Source of the DNA: Velocimicrobium porci
Lineage (GTDB): Bacteria > Bacillota > Clostridia > Lachnospirales > Lachnospiraceae
Length of the DNA: 64,000 nt
Direction: 5' to 3'
NCBI RefSeq assembly: GCF_009696045.1
Contig: NZ_VUMT01000006.1
Span: 62,001-126,000 of the forward strand
Each line of letters starts with the position of its first letter. Positions within the stretch are counted from its first letter, which is position 1. Positions 8,248 to 19,173 of this stretch are shown one piece after another. The notes below the pieces were generated by a model. That model made no database searches. It was given only the letters and a program-made list of their open reading frames with translations, and was not told the DNA's origin. Both the position numbers and the translations under genes were made by a program.

Positions 8248-8694
8248 ATGGGATATTTTCCAATGTTTATTGATATGACGGGGAAAAAAGTACTTGTGAT
8301 AGGGGGAGGAACGATTGCAACAAGGAGAATTCGGACACTTTTGGAATTTAAATGTGATATAACAGTTATTTCTTTGGGATTAACAGCTGAATTAAAAGAG
8401 TTATCAGATCAAAGTAAGATTAGATGGAAGAAAAGAGAATATTCATATGGAGAAATTGAATCTGAATTTTTAGTGATAGGTGCTACCGATAACCGAGAGG
8501 TTAACCATTTGGTGTACTTGGAAGCAAAAAAGAAAGGATGTCTTGTAAATATTATTGACTGCAAGGAGGAATGTGATTTTTATTTTCCGGCAGTTATTAT
8601 TCGAGATGATATCGTAATCGGGGTCACGGCAAGTGGAACGAATCACAAAGCGGTGAAGGAAACGGCAGCATGGATTCGGGAAAACTTGCATTGA
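8248..8694 (+). CDS. Precorrin-2 dehydrogenase-like protein (Met8p/CysG-B domain)
   Basis: The 148-residue product matches the NAD-binding domain of siroheme synthase, which oxidises precorrin-2 to sirohydrochlorin and in longer versions also inserts iron. The Rossmann motif VLVIGGGTIATRRI lies at ~14-28, preceded by the family start YFPMFIDMTGKK. A conserved acidic NIIDC motif follows at ~93-98 and then the HKAVKE segment. It is shorter than Met8p (~270 aa) because the C-terminal dimerisation/chelatase part is missing, as in many clostridial stand-alone versions. No other tetrapyrrole gene is nearby. The gene overlaps the -35 of the uppP promoter. Confidence 0.85.
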   Translation: MGYFPMFIDMTGKKVLVIGGGTIATRRIRTLLEFKCDITVISLGLTAELKELSDQSKIRWKKREYSYGEIESEFLVIGATDNREVNHLVYLEAKKKGCLVNIIDCKEECDFYFPAVIIRDDIVIGVTASGTNHKAVKETAAWIRENLH

Positions 8695-8714
8695 AAGGAA
8701 AGAAAAGGTATAAT
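8686..8714 (+). promoter_or_regulatory. Sigma-A promoter of uppP
   Basis: TTGCAT (8686-8691), a 17-base spacer and TATAAT (8709-8714). The -35 overlaps the last codons of the upstream gene. It probably drives uppP and perhaps ftsK and the histidine kinase behind it. Confidence 0.75.
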
Positions 8715-8767
8715 TCATAAAGAATATTATAATTTGGTAAAATGAAAACGATAGGAGGATATGGTAA

Positions 8768-9661
8768 ATGAAACTTTGGGAAGCCATTGTGATGGGGATT
8801 GTCCAGGGATTGGCTGAGTTTTTGCCAATTAGCAGTTCAGGACATCTTGCTCTTTTTAAAAATATTTTAGGAATTGATTTGGAAGCTGCAGGAGGGCTTC
8901 TTTTTGATGTTATGCTTCATTTTGGAACTTTAGTTGCAATATTTGTTGTGTTTTGGAAGGATATTAAGAAACTAATCATAGAGGGGTTTTCAATTATTGG
9001 TGATTTTTTTATTAACGTAGGTCGTTTCTTTTCCAATAGGATTGGACAGGCTGGAAAGAATGAGCCAAAAGAATACAAAAAGGTTATAGATGGGGCATAT
9101 CGTAAATTTGTGATGATGGTTATTGTATCTACAATTCCAACAGGTATTATTGGGGTTTTGCTGGATAATTTCATAGAAAAAGCAAGTGAAAGTGTAATAA
9201 TTCCAGGAGTAGGTTTAATTATTACAGCAATTTTACTGACAATTGCAGATCATGCCGAATTGGGAAAAAAACGCCCAAATCAGATTTCTTATACAGAGGC
9301 CGGAATCGTTGGCATTGCACAAGGAATTGCAACAATGCCGGGAATTTCCAGATCGGGAACAACAATAACAACCTGTTTAAAGCTTGGATTTGACAAAAAT
9401 TTTGCTGTTAAATATTCATTTATTATGTCAATACCGGCCGTTTTGGGAGCTGTTGTATTAAAATTAAAAGACTTTGCATCAATTACGTTTGAAACCGCTA
9501 CGATTGTAAATTATACAATTGGTACAATTGTTTCTGCAGTTGTAGGATACATTTGCATAAAAACAATGCTTGTTATTGTACGTGGCAAGAAATTTAAAGG
9601 ATTTGCTTTTTATTGCTTTATTGTAGGTGCAATTGCAATTATTTGGAATTTTGTTGGTTAA
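8768..9661 (+). CDS. uppP: Undecaprenyl-diphosphatase (BacA family)
   Basis: The 297-residue polytopic membrane protein recycles the C55 lipid carrier by removing a phosphate from undecaprenyl diphosphate, needed for peptidoglycan and teichoic acid synthesis. It also confers bacitracin tolerance when abundant. The two active-site regions are present: LAEFLPISSSGHL at ~15-27 and PGISRSGTT at ~191-199. The protein is slightly longer than the 265-280 aa typical of the family because of a hydrophilic loop at ~85-105. It starts behind AGGAGG and is followed by ftsK after 22 bases. Confidence 0.96.
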   Translation: MKLWEAIVMGIVQGLAEFLPISSSGHLALFKNILGIDLEAAGGLLFDVMLHFGTLVAIFVVFWKDIKKLIIEGFSIIGDFFINVGRFFSNRIGQAGKNEPKEYKKVIDGAYRKFVMMVIVSTIPTGIIGVLLDNFIEKASESVIIPGVGLIITAILLTIADHAELGKKRPNQISYTEAGIVGIAQGIATMPGISRSGTTITTCLKLGFDKNFAVKYSFIMSIPAVLGAVVLKLKDFASITFETATIVNYTIGTIVSAVVGYICIKTMLVIVRGKKFKGFAFYCFIVGAIAIIWNFVG

Positions 9662-9683
9662 AAAATAGAACAGGAGTGAGAGA

Positions 9684-12083
9684 ATGACTACTACAAGAAA
9701 TGGTTCAAAGAAAAGACGAAGAACCAATACAAAAAGAAAAAAGAATACAGCACAGCAGGTCATGAGCCCATATCGTGATGAGATTATCCTTGTTGTCACA
9801 CTAGTAGTTTCCATCTTGCTTGTGTTAAGTACATTTCAGCTCGGCGGAGTATTTGGAAAAATTATTGGTAATTTATTATTTGGATTATTTGGCTTTATGG
9901 GGTACTTGTTTCCTTATCTATTGTTCTTGAGTATTGCGTTTGGCATGTCCAATAAAGGGAATCGGACTGCACAGATTAAGCTGATTAGCTGTACTATCTT
10001 TTACATAATATTGATGGGAATTTCTCATCTGCTAGTAAATGGTTATACAAAAGGAATTCATGTTTTTGAGTTTTATAAATCATCGATGATTGGAAAAAAC
10101 GGAGGAGGTCTGATTGGAGGTCTGATTGGAAATGGACTTTGCTATTTATTCGGTTCGATTGGTGCCTATGCTATCTTAATTGGAATTAGTTTGATTTTAA
10201 TTATGTTTATAACAGAACGGCTGTTATTTGCCGGATTAAATCAAAAAAGGAAACAAGTCAGAGAAAGAAGAAATGCCAGAGAGAAAAAAGAAATTCTTTA
10301 TGAAAAAGAGGAAGAAACGATTCCTGATATGAAAAATAAGAGAAAAGCAAGAGTATTTACGTTCCAAAAGGAAAAGGAGGCCCCATTAAAAGAAGATTTA
10401 AATCTGGATAATTTGGAGATTGTACGTGAATCAACTGCCGAACCGGCTAATACAGTTCCTGCTTATCAGGAGGAATTAGAACAGAAGTTTAATAAGAAAG
10501 AAGAAACAACGGGTGAGGAGTTACAAAAAAAAGAAGATAGTGGGGAAGAGGTGAAAACGGAAATCTGTCGGGAAGAAAAAAATCTAAATTTAAAAAATGA
10601 CTTACAGACAGAGAAAAATTTAAAACCATATGAATTCCCGCCACTTAATTTGCTTGCAAGACCAAAAGGAGGAAATAAGGGAATTCCGGATATTGAGTTA
10701 AAACAGACTGCTTCCAAGCTTAAAGCTACACTTGAAAGCTTTGGAGTTAAAGTTGAAATGAAAAATGTAAGTTGTGGTCCGGCGGTTACAAGGTATGAAT
10801 TACAGCCGGCACAAGGGGTAAAGGTAAGCAAAATTACAAGTCTTGCTGATGATATTAAATTAAGTCTTGCAGCAGCGGATATTCGTATTGAGGCACCGAT
10901 TCCGGGTAAATCAGCTGTAGGGATTGAGGTGCCAAATAAAGAAAATTCGGCGGTTATGCTTCGTACCTTGCTGGAGAGTGATGAATTTAAAAACTATCCA
11001 TCCGATATTGCTTTTGCAGTAGGAAAGGATATTGGTGGGAAAACAGTGGTGACTGATATTGCTAAGATGCCCCATCTTTTAATTGCTGGTGCTACCGGGT
11101 CAGGTAAATCCGTCTGCATTAACACATTAATTATGAGTATTTTGTATAAAGCAAGTCCAGATGATGTAAAATTGATTATGGTTGACCCGAAAGTGGTTGA
11201 ACTTAGTGTTTATAATGGAATTCCTCATTTACTGATTCCTGTTGTTACTGATCCTAAAAAGGCTTCAGGAGCGTTAAACTGGGCAGTTATGGAAATGACA
11301 GAACGATATAAAAAATTTGCTGATTTAGGCGTTCGTGATATGAAAGGCTATAATGCAAAAGTGGCTTCGATTGAGAACAATCAAGATGAAAAGTACCAGA
11401 AAATGCCACAGATTGTTATTATAGTCGATGAGCTTGCAGATTTAATGATGGTTGCACCGGGAGAAGTGGAAGATGCGATTTGTCGTCTTGCACAGATGGC
11501 AAGAGCAGCAGGAATTCATTTAATTATTGCAACCCAAAGACCTTCTGTTAACGTAATAACAGGATTAATTAAAGCGAATGTACCTTCAAGAATTGCGTTC
11601 TCTGTTTCTTCGGCAATCGATTCGAGAACGATTTTGGATGGTTCTGGTGCAGAAAAGTTATTAGGAAAAGGAGATATGTTATTTTTCCCTTCCGGTTATC
11701 CAAAACCAATTCGTGTGCAGGGGGCGTTTGTTTCAGATAAAGAAGTTAGTGCGGTTGTAGAATTTTTATCTTCTCAGTATGAGAATCCTGTTTATAACGA
11801 AGAGATTAATAATAAAATAACATCTACAACAACAGAGCAGTCGGCACAAGAGCCAAATGACAGAGATGAATATTTTGTAGAAGCCGGCAGATTTATTATT
11901 GAAAAGGATAAAGCATCAATCGGAATGCTTCAAAGGGTGTTTAAAATTGGTTTTAATCGTGCAGCCAGAATTATGGATCAATTATATGAAGCGGGAGTTG
12001 TTGGTCCAGAAGAAGGAACCAAACCAAGAAAAGTTGTTATGACGATGGAAGAGTTCGAAAACTATATAGAAGAATGTGTGTAG
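9684..12083 (+). CDS. ftsK: DNA translocase FtsK/SpoIIIE
   Basis: The 799-residue septal DNA pump moves chromosomal DNA through the closing septum and, in spore formers, into the forespore. Four N-terminal membrane segments (~30-180) anchor it, and a charged linker runs to ~310. The motor follows, with Walker A GATGSGKS at 469-476 and Walker [11 protein letters not shown] near 575-584. The C-terminal winged-helix gamma domain (~735-795, with [18 protein letters not shown]) reads KOPS/SRS polarity sites. Synteny with TepA supports the SpoIIIE-type assignment. Whether this is the sole paralogue cannot be told here. It sits between uppP and a histidine kinase with short spacers. Confidence 0.96.
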   Translation: MTTTRNGSKKRRRTNTKRKKNTAQQVMSPYRDEIILVVTLVVSILLVLSTFQLGGVFGKIIGNLLFGLFGFMGYLFPYLLFLSIAFGMSNKGNRTAQIKLISCTIFYIILMGISHLLVNGYTKGIHVFEFYKSSMIGKNGGGLIGGLIGNGLCYLFGSIGAYAILIGISLILIMFITERLLFAGLNQKRKQVRERRNAREKKEILYEKEEETIPDMKNKRKARVFTFQKEKEAPLKEDLNLDNLEIVRESTAEPANTVPAYQEELEQKFNKKEETTGEELQKKEDSGEEVKTEICREEKNLNLKNDLQTEKNLKPYEFPPLNLLARPKGGNKGIPDIELKQTASKLKATLESFGVKVEMKNVSCGPAVTRYELQPAQGVKVSKITSLADDIKLSLAAADIRIEAPIPGKSAVGIEVPNKENSAVMLRTLLESDEFKNYPSDIAFAVGKDIGGKTVVTDIAKMPHLLIAGATGSGKSVCINTLIMSILYKASPDDVKLIMVDPKVVELSVYNGIPHLLIPVVTDPKKASGALNWAVMEMTERYKKFADLGVRDMKGYNAKVASIENNQDEKYQKMPQIVIIVDELADLMMVAPGEVEDAICRLAQMARAAGIHLIIATQRPSVNVITGLIKANVPSRIAFSVSSAIDSRTILDGSGAEKLLGKGDMLFFPSGYPKPIRVQGAFVSDKEVSAVVEFLSSQYENPVYNEEINNKITSTTTEQSAQEPNDRDEYFVEAGRFIIEKDKASIGMLQRVFKIGFNRAARIMDQLYEAGVVGPEEGTKPRKVVMTMEEFENYIEECV

Positions 12084-12106
12084 GTTAGTTACAAAAGGAG
12101 CAGGTT

Positions 12107-15100
12107 ATGAGTCAGTTGACAGGAGAGCAATTAATTCAAATATTTTATCGCTATTTTTTGCTTGAGAGGGATGTGCAAAAGGCCTCTTCTTATTTGGAAT
12201 CACAAGTTCAGTGGATTCAGAATGCGAGACCGGAAGTTGTTTGCGGAGTAGTTTCAGCGAAAAAACTAATGAGCCGGATATTAGAAGAGCATAGTGGACA
12301 ATATAGCTATGATATTGTTATAGAAAAAAAGCGTCAGATAACAAAAGAGTGTTTTATTGTGACAGCACGAATGAAGGTTTATTATGAAAACTTACATAAA
12401 TCTTTGTATATTACTGCGAATTGCAAATGTACAAATCAAAATTCACAGATATTATCACTTCATGAAACGCTATTTGAACAAGTAAATATTGATGCTGCAA
12501 GAATGGTTGACTTATTAAGATATCATTTGGTGAGTGGTATTATGATGGGATATCTTGAAGAAGGATTTCCAATATGTTTTGTAAATGATTATGTGTTGAA
12601 CCATCTTAAATATAGTTATGAGGAATTTATGCGAGAAACAGATGGAAAGCTTCTAAATATTGTTCATAGAGAAGATATTGTCCGCATAAACAATTTAATT
12701 TGTTCAGCATCAGAAAAAGAGTATTATGAAATACAATTTCGCATAAAAAAGAGAGACGGAAGTTATGTCTGGGTAAATAATTATGGTAAAAAGATAACGA
12801 TGGAAACAGGGAGAGAACTCTCTGTTGGCATTATTCGAGATATTACAAAAGAAAAAAAGGTAGAAGAGGAACTTAAAATAAAAGAAGAGCAGTTTCGGAT
12901 TGCTTTACTAGAGTCAAACAATATTGTATTTGAGTATGATTTAAAGAATAAATCCATTTTTATAACGGAGGAAATTGCCGAACGATTTGGAATTGGCACG
13001 GTGCAGGAAAACGTTCCGTATTGTATTTTTAACATGGATATTGTAGAAGAAGATTCATTAAAGGAATATATTCGGATTCATGAACAAATGTTAAATGGTG
13101 CGAAACGTGCAAGTGGAACGATAAAAATGAAAGACAAAAGTAAAGAAGTAAGAGTTTATGAATTAACTCTTTTTGCAGTTCCAAATGGTACAGCTTTGGC
13201 AGAAAAAGCAATTGGTGTATACAAAGATATTACAGCAAAAAAGGAAAAGGAAGAGCGAATAAAAGAGCTTGAACGCAGAAAGAGAAAGTACGATTTCTTA
13301 TTTGATTCCATGCTATGTGGAATTGTTCAGTATACCGTTACGAAAGACCGGAAAATTCACTTCAAGAATGCAAATCCGGAAGCAATTCGAATTTATGGAT
13401 ATACTCAGGAAGAGTTTTGGAAAAAGCAAGACTGGATGATCGATGAAATAATAGTAGAAGAGGATAAAGAGGCTTTAAAAGAGATTTTTTATGCAATGAA
13501 ACAGGTTGGAGATAAAAGATATCTGGAGTGCCGTATTTTGAGTAAAAATGGAAGGCATTGCTGGGTAATTGGTAACTTTGAACTGATTCGTGATGTAGAT
13601 GATGAGATTGTAACACAAAGTGCATTTTTGGATATTAATGATAAAAAAATTGTTGAGTTAGAAAATCAAAGACTTTCACAACAAAATGCAATGAAAAGAG
13701 AACTAATTCGTATGGCATTAGAAACTACTTCAATTTGTGACTTTTCTTATTATCCACAGGAGCGAAGGGCATTAGTTCCAAAACGGACTTGTGAAACTTA
13801 TCATTATAGTTCCTGCTTTGACAATATGCCATATAGTTTTGCGAATGAATTTCTTGTGCCAGAGGATATCAGTGTTTATTGTGAGATGTTTGAAAAAATC
13901 CATGAAGGACAGCGATATGCCTCCGCAGTTGTAAAAGATAAAGTAAACCAAAAGTGGTTGAGAATTACAATATCCACCGTTACTTATGACAAGCGAAAAC
14001 GTCCACTAAATGTAGTTGGAATCATTGAGAACATTACGAAACAAAAAGAAGCGGAAATGGCAAATATGGATTTGCAGATTCTTTATGATTTTACTGTAAA
14101 TCAAGAATATGATAGTATTTGTCTAATGAATTTTGAAACAGGAATGTATCAATGCCATTTTTCAGATGGAATTAACAAAAAGACGATGCCACTTTATGGA
14201 AGAATTGAAAACTGTTTAGTTTGTTTTATAAACCTTTTTGTTGAAGCGAATGAAGAGAATGAATTCAAGAAAGCTAATATTGAAGAGATTAAAGCCCGTT
14301 TATTAGAAGGAGAGGAAAAAGTCCGTTATTATTTTTGTTCTCCAAAAGAAGATGGTCATAGGCATAAAGAAATTAGTTTTTGCTTTTTTAATGGTGAAAA
14401 AAACCGTATTTTTATAAGTGTTCGGGATATTCAGGATGTTGTTATAAAAGAAAATAATAATCGGCAAGTATTAGAAGAAGCATTTGAGGCAGCGAATAAG
14501 GCGAATATGGCAAAGAGTGAATTTTTATCTAGAATGAGCCATGATATTAGAACACCGATGAATGCAATTATTGGAATGACATCTTTGGCAAAGTTACATT
14601 TGGACGATAAGGAGAGAGTAAGTGACTATTTATCGAAAATTACGCTTTCGAGTAATCACTTGTTGTGTTTAATCAATGAAGTACTGGATATGAGTAAGAT
14701 TGAAAGTGGGAAATTGGAACTTTCTGAGGATAGCTTTTATCTTTCGGAGCTAATTGAAAATGTAGTTACAATACAGCTTCCGACGATTGATGAAAAAGGA
14801 CAGCGATTAATTTTGCAGGCGAGTGACATTATTCATAGCCAAGTGTGCGGCGATGCAGTCCGATTACAGCAAGTATTGCTGAATTTACTTTCTAATGCGG
14901 TAAAATACACATTGGAAAATGGTAAAATATGGTTCACTGTGGAAGAGCTTAAGGTTAATAATAAAAATTTCGGGTTATATCGGTTTACAATCCGAGATTC
15001 TGGAATTGGAATGTCAGAAGAATTTTTAGAGCATATTTTTGAGCCATTTTCTCGTGCAGAAGATTCCAGAACAAGTAAAATCAGTGGGACCGGTTTGGGA

Positions 15101-15646
15101 ATGACAATTACAAAAAATATTGTTCATTCCATGGGCGGGACAATCACTGTTAAAAGTGAACTGGATATAGGTTCTTGCTTTATAGTAGAATTATTTTTGA
15201 AACTTCCTGAGGCAAAAGAGATTGAAATGGAACGGAAACCGAAAATCGAAAAGAAAGCAAAGGGGTATTATGGAATTAGAATATTATTAGTTGAGGATAA
15301 TGAATTAAACTCAGAAATTGCCAGTGAGATAATTGGAATGCTTGGAATTGAAGTTGAAAAAGCGGAAAATGGAAAAGAGGCAATTGAAAAATATATGAGA
15401 AATCCAGACGGCTATTATAATATGATTTTTATGGATATTCAAATGCCGATTATGAATGGTTACGAAACTACGAAACAAATTCGGGCATCTGGCAAAGAAG
15501 ACGCTAAAAATATTCCAATTATAGCAATGACAGCAAATGCTTTTATGGAAGATATTAAATGCTCTAAGGAGTGTGGTATGAATGAACATGTCGCAAAACC
15601 AATTGATATAGAGGAACTCGAACGTGTAATTCAAAGATGGATTTAA
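12107..15646 (+). CDS. Hybrid sensor histidine kinase: NTF2-like, several PAS domains, kinase core and receiver
   Basis: The 1179-residue protein has no obvious membrane segment, so it is probably a cytoplasmic sensor. Residues ~1-130 look like an NTF2/SnoaL-type domain. At least three PAS domains follow (~135-255, ~258-375, ~393-510; each ends near an RDITKEKK-type motif), with further PAS-like segments at ~530-640 and ~650-780. HisKA carries the phospho-acceptor His812 in MSHDIRTPMN, and the HATPase has the N box (LLNLLSNAVKYT) and the G boxes DSGIGM and GTGLGM. A receiver at ~1060-1179 has phospho-acceptor Asp1110 (FMDIQMP). No HPt or response regulator is adjacent, so the output is unknown. 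A strong terminator follows. Confidence 0.92.
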   Translation: MSQLTGEQLIQIFYRYFLLERDVQKASSYLESQVQWIQNARPEVVCGVVSAKKLMSRILEEHSGQYSYDIVIEKKRQITKECFIVTARMKVYYENLHKSLYITANCKCTNQNSQILSLHETLFEQVNIDAARMVDLLRYHLVSGIMMGYLEEGFPICFVNDYVLNHLKYSYEEFMRETDGKLLNIVHREDIVRINNLICSASEKEYYEIQFRIKKRDGSYVWVNNYGKKITMETGRELSVGIIRDITKEKKVEEELKIKEEQFRIALLESNNIVFEYDLKNKSIFITEEIAERFGIGTVQENVPYCIFNMDIVEEDSLKEYIRIHEQMLNGAKRASGTIKMKDKSKEVRVYELTLFAVPNGTALAEKAIGVYKDITAKKEKEERIKELERRKRKYDFLFDSMLCGIVQYTVTKDRKIHFKNANPEAIRIYGYTQEEFWKKQDWMIDEIIVEEDKEALKEIFYAMKQVGDKRYLECRILSKNGRHCWVIGNFELIRDVDDEIVTQSAFLDINDKKIVELENQRLSQQNAMKRELIRMALETTSICDFSYYPQERRALVPKRTCETYHYSSCFDNMPYSFANEFLVPEDISVYCEMFEKIHEGQRYASAVVKDKVNQKWLRITISTVTYDKRKRPLNVVGIIENITKQKEAEMANMDLQILYDFTVNQEYDSICLMNFETGMYQCHFSDGINKKTMPLYGRIENCLVCFINLFVEANEENEFKKANIEEIKARLLEGEEKVRYYFCSPKEDGHRHKEISFCFFNGEKNRIFISVRDIQDVVIKENNNRQVLEEAFEAANKANMAKSEFLSRMSHDIRTPMNAIIGMTSLAKLHLDDKERVSDYLSKITLSSNHLLCLINEVLDMSKIESGKLELSEDSFYLSELIENVVTIQLPTIDEKGQRLILQASDIIHSQVCGDAVRLQQVLLNLLSNAVKYTLENGKIWFTVEELKVNNKNFGLYRFTIRDSGIGMSEEFLEHIFEPFSRAEDSRTSKISGTGLGMTITKNIVHSMGGTITVKSELDIGSCFIVELFLKLPEAKEIEMERKPKIEKKAKGYYGIRILLVEDNELNSEIASEIIGMLGIEVEKAENGKEAIEKYMRNPDGYYNMIFMDIQMPIMNGYETTKQIRASGKEDAKNIPIIAMTANAFMEDIKCSKECGMNEHVAKPIDIEELERVIQRWI

Positions 15647-15661
15647 AGCACATATATTAAG

Positions 15662-15706
15662 AACAGCACTGGTGTTTGACAAGTTTTTCACCAGTGCTGT
15701 TTTATA
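15662..15706 (+). terminator. Rho-independent terminator
   Basis: A perfect 13-bp stem (15662-15674 with 15689-15701) is followed by TTTAT. It ends the histidine kinase transcript; the next gene converges from the right. Confidence 0.85.
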
Positions 15707-15739
15707 AAATATTTATTTCATTATTAATGATTAACAAAA

Positions 15740-16600
15740 TTATTGTTTTTCAATCTCAGATAAATCCTGTGCATTTTTTGCAGCTGCTGGAATTGTAAAG
15801 CTTTTGGCTTTATTGTAGTTTTTAAAAGTAAAAGATATAGTATATTTTGATACACTGGAAATTCCGGAATCTTTCATATTTTTAGCAACGCTTTCAAGAT
15901 ATTCACCCATATCGATTGAATATTTTAATGGTAGCATTGTTTTTTGGTCAATCCACACTTTAATTGTTACCTTACTGTCAGTATCATAAACGGATGAATC
16001 CATACTAGGATCGATACTTTTTAATACTTCTTCCAGATTTGCCTGGTCTATAACAGTTTTAATCATTTTACCACTGATAGAACCTTTTAATGTATACACT
16101 TTTTTATCGTTAACTTTTTCTTTTGTGCTTGTAACTTTGAAGTTTTTATAAGCGCTATTAGTTAAAGAAGCAATCGCAGAAGCGTCTACGCCTGCCTTGC
16201 TGCCTGCTTCTTCAGCAGATACAGTTTGTTTATACCATGTATCTCCAAGTAAAATATAAGTTGTAATATTTTCACCGTCTTGAACCATGTAAGTTGTAAG
16301 TCCTATTTTTCCCATAAGACCTGTGTCAATATCCATTTTAATTTTAGATTTTAATGGATTAACGAAGTTTACCATACTACATTTTGCTGCCATGTTTAAA
16401 GTCTGATTGCTTGCTTTCATTTTAAGGTTTAAATTCATGGTACCTTCATAATTTTTTACTTTTTGAGTTGCAGCAGCTGATTTTGTTAAGATTTGTTTTG
16501 CAGTTAATGTTTTAGCAGAGGCTGTATTTGGAACGAATACGAAAGTAAGAGCCATAACTAAAATCATTAAACTTGAGATAATACGTTTTGTTTGTTTCAT
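15740..16600 (-). CDS. Secreted DUF6612-like protein
   Basis: The 286-residue product begins with a classic signal peptide (MKQTKRIISSLMILVMALTF, cleavage near SASA/KTL at ~29). The mature part has the LolA/LprG-like beta pattern of DUF6612 proteins: AKQILTKSAAATQKVKNYEG, then repeated strand motifs and DGENITTYI. This fold often binds lipids, but no function is established for the clostridial members. I chose ATG 16600 because AAAGGAGAG precedes it and the signal peptide then starts correctly; an ATG at 16633 lies inside the promoter. It has no lipobox cysteine, so it is released or wall-associated. The gene is alone on its strand. Confidence 0.75.
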   Translation of the reverse strand: MKQTKRIISSLMILVMALTFVFVPNTASAKTLTAKQILTKSAAATQKVKNYEGTMNLNLKMKASNQTLNMAAKCSMVNFVNPLKSKIKMDIDTGLMGKIGLTTYMVQDGENITTYILLGDTWYKQTVSAEEAGSKAGVDASAIASLTNSAYKNFKVTSTKEKVNDKKVYTLKGSISGKMIKTVIDQANLEEVLKSIDPSMDSSVYDTDSKVTIKVWIDQKTMLPLKYSIDMGEYLESVAKNMKDSGISSVSKYTISFTFKNYNKAKSFTIPAAAKNAQDLSEIEKQ

Positions 16601-16633
16601 TTGAATCTCTCCTTTTATGTTATTTTTGACCAT

Positions 16634-16642
16634 ATTATAACA
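16634..16642 (-). promoter_or_regulatory. Extended -10 promoter of the DUF6612-like gene
   Basis: TGTTATAAT read on the minus strand from 16642 to 16634 is a perfect extended -10. The upstream -35 region is poor. It supports the start codon at 16600. Confidence 0.65.
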
Positions 16643-16736
16643 CTTGTTAGAAAAAATAAATAGACTATAAAAAAAATTTAATAAAAAAATAAGAATTCAA
16701 AAAGGAGTTCGGAAGAAAATAAGAAATCGAAAGAAT

Positions 16737-16765
16737 TTGCAATCTACTTAAAGATTCATTATAAT
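16737..16765 (+). promoter_or_regulatory. Sigma-A promoter of the aconitase-like gene
   Basis: TTGCAA (16737-16742), a 17-base spacer and a consensus TATAAT (16760-16765). A 7-bp inverted repeat AAATAAA/TTTATTT (16780-16798) lies just downstream of the expected transcript start and could be an operator or a leader hairpin. Confidence 0.8.
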
Positions 16766-16829
16766 AAATAGAATGAACGAAATAAAATACGTTTATTTTA
16801 CTTATATTATACTCGAGGAGGATGTATAA

Positions 16830-19103
16830 ATGATTCAATTATACAAAAAAGGAGCTTATTTAATCAATGGAACAGAATTGATTGAAGAAAATGAAGAAAC
16901 GCCTGCAAAGCTTAGAAATCATTTTATCGAGCCAATTGATAAAAATGAAGTAAAAAAGGGAACGATGGCTTATGGTATATTAAGTGCCCATAATATGTCT
17001 GACAGCATGGAACAGTTAAAAATAAAATTTGACAAATTAACTTCCCATGACATTACATTCGTCGGAATTATTCAGACGGCAAGAGCTTCTGGTCTGGAGG
17101 AATTTCCAGTTCCATATGTTTTGACAAATTGTCACAATAGTTTATGTGCAGTTGGCGGAACCATTAATGAAGATGATCATATGTTTGGACTGTCTTGTGC
17201 AAAACGGTATGGCGGTATGTATGTTCCACCTCATCAGGCCGTAATTCATCAGTTTGCCAGAGAAATGCTTGCAAGTGGAGGAAGCATGATTTTAGGCTCA
17301 GATAGCCACACCCGTTATGGAGCATTGGGGACGATGGCAATCGGTGAAGGGGGACCAGAGCTTGTAAAACAGCTGTTAAGTAAAACTTATGATATTTCTA
17401 TGCCTGAGGTAGTAGGTGTATATCTGACAGGTAAACCACAGAAGGGAGTGGGACCACAAGACATTGCACTTGCAATTATTGGGGCAGTTTTTAAAAACGG
17501 ATATGTTAATAATAAAGTGATGGAATTTATCGGTGATGGAATTGCAAACTTGAGTGTTGATTATCGAATTGGAATTGATGTTATGACAACAGAAACAACT
17601 TGCTTATCTTCAATCTGGATAACAGATGATAAGGTAAAAGAGTTTTATGAGATACATAAAAGACCAGAAGCTTATAAGCAATTGAATCCTCAAAATATAG
17701 CTTACTATGATGGGCTTGTTTATGTGGATTTATCCGAAATCAAACCGATGATTGCAATGCCATTTCATCCAAGTAACGTTTATACAATTGATGAATTAAA
17801 TGCTAATCTGATGGATATTTTGGACGAGATAGAAAAGAAAGCACTTGTAAGTTTAGATAATAATACGGTTTCTTATACATTAAAAGATAAAGTAAGAAAT
17901 GGAAAATTATATGTTGAGCAAGGTGTAATTGCCGGTTGTGCAGGAGGTGGTTTTGAAAATATTTGTGATGCAGCCGATATTTTGAAAGGTCATTATATTG
18001 GAGCGGATGAATTTTCCCTTAGTGTATATCCGGCAAGCCAGCCGATTTATATGGAACTAATTAAAAATGGAAGGGCAGCAGATATTTTGGAAACAGGTGC
18101 TACAATTCGTACAGCATTTTGTGGACCATGTTTTGGTGCAGGAGATGTACCTGCAAATAAGGGGTTGAGCATACGTCATTCTACGAGAAATTTCCCAAAT
18201 CGAGAAGGGTCAAAGATTACGAATGGACAAATTGCTTCGGTTGCCTTGATGGATGCCCGTTCGATTGCGGCGACAGCGGCAAATAGGGGATACCTGACAT
18301 CAGCAATGGAGTTTGATACAGTATATACAAAGCCACATTATTATTTTGATAGTACAATTTATGAGAATCGTGTATATAATGGAGTTGGAAAACCGGATAA
18401 AACAAAAGAATTAAAATTTGGTCCGGGAATTGTTGACTGGCCGGCTATGATTCCATTAGCGGATGATATTTTATTAAAAGTAGTTTCAGTTATCCATGAT
18501 CCTGTTACGACAACAGATGAACTAATACCATCAGGGGAAACTTCTTCTTATCGTTCCAATCCATTGGGACTTGCAGAGTTTACATTATCAAGAAAAGATC
18601 CTTCTTATGTCGGAAAGGCAAAAGAAGTACGTGTGTTGGAAGACTCTCGAAGAAATGGAAAAGAGAATCAGGAATTAAAACATATTTTTGAAATTATTAC
18701 AAAAGAATTTCCTGATGTTGTAGAAAAAGATACGGAAATTGGAAGCACAATTTACGCTGTAAAGCCTGGAGATGGTTCTGCGAGGGAGCAGGCGGCAAGT
18801 TGTCAGAGAGTATTAGGAGGATTGGCAAATATTGCCTCTGAATATGCAACAAAGCGGTATCGCTCTAATTTAATTAATTGGGGTATGCTTCCATTTTTAC
18901 TGGAGGGAGAAGAACCATTTACAAATGGTGATTATATCTTTATCAAAGATATAAAGAAAGCTATTTTGGAAAAATCCGATTCCATAAAAGCTTATGTTAT
19001 TAGAAATGATTTAGAAGAATTTTCATTGAAATTGGGCAAATTGACAGATGATGAACGAAAGATTATTATAGATGGATGTCTGATTAATTATAATAGGAAA
19101 TAA
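16830..19103 (+). CDS. Aconitase-superfamily hydratase, YbhJ type
   Basis: The 757-residue protein resembles E. coli YbhJ, a monomeric aconitase-fold (de)hydratase of unknown substrate. Three cysteines placed as 4Fe-4S ligands are present: Cys370 in GCAGGG and Cys431 and Cys434 in FCGPCFG. The [11 protein letters not shown] substrate/cluster segment is near residue 156. The C-terminal ~150 residues form the swivel domain ([17 protein letters not shown] and [11 protein letters not shown]). It differs from canonical aconitase in many active-site surroundings, so it should not be assumed to work in the TCA cycle, and no citrate synthase or isocitrate dehydrogenase gene is nearby. It starts at AGGAGG plus 8 bases and is monocistronic. 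Confidence 0.85.
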   Translation: MIQLYKKGAYLINGTELIEENEETPAKLRNHFIEPIDKNEVKKGTMAYGILSAHNMSDSMEQLKIKFDKLTSHDITFVGIIQTARASGLEEFPVPYVLTNCHNSLCAVGGTINEDDHMFGLSCAKRYGGMYVPPHQAVIHQFAREMLASGGSMILGSDSHTRYGALGTMAIGEGGPELVKQLLSKTYDISMPEVVGVYLTGKPQKGVGPQDIALAIIGAVFKNGYVNNKVMEFIGDGIANLSVDYRIGIDVMTTETTCLSSIWITDDKVKEFYEIHKRPEAYKQLNPQNIAYYDGLVYVDLSEIKPMIAMPFHPSNVYTIDELNANLMDILDEIEKKALVSLDNNTVSYTLKDKVRNGKLYVEQGVIAGCAGGGFENICDAADILKGHYIGADEFSLSVYPASQPIYMELIKNGRAADILETGATIRTAFCGPCFGAGDVPANKGLSIRHSTRNFPNREGSKITNGQIASVALMDARSIAATAANRGYLTSAMEFDTVYTKPHYYFDSTIYENRVYNGVGKPDKTKELKFGPGIVDWPAMIPLADDILLKVVSVIHDPVTTTDELIPSGETSSYRSNPLGLAEFTLSRKDPSYVGKAKEVRVLEDSRRNGKENQELKHIFEIITKEFPDVVEKDTEIGSTIYAVKPGDGSAREQAASCQRVLGGLANIASEYATKRYRSNLINWGMLPFLLEGEEPFTNGDYIFIKDIKKAILEKSDSIKAYVIRNDLEEFSLKLGKLTDDERKIIIDGCLINYNRK

Positions 19104-19111
19104 AAAGGATA

Positions 19112-19168
19112 AAAAAGTGCTGCCACAAAATGAATTTTTATATTCGTATTTTGTGACAGCATTTTTTC
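19112..19168. terminator. Bidirectional terminator between converging genes
   Basis: A long imperfect stem pairs TGCTG-CACAAAAT (19118-19131) with ATTTTGTG-CAGCA (19148-19161). It has a T-run on the plus side (19162-19167) and, on the minus strand, a T-run derived from 19111-19116. Confidence 0.8.
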
Positions 19169-19173
19169 TATGT

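Noticed and set aside
10100-10135. Short tandem duplication in ftsK
   Set aside because: It encodes a GGLIGGLIG glycine-rich turn within a membrane segment; it is ordinary coding repetition, not a mobile or CRISPR-like repeat.
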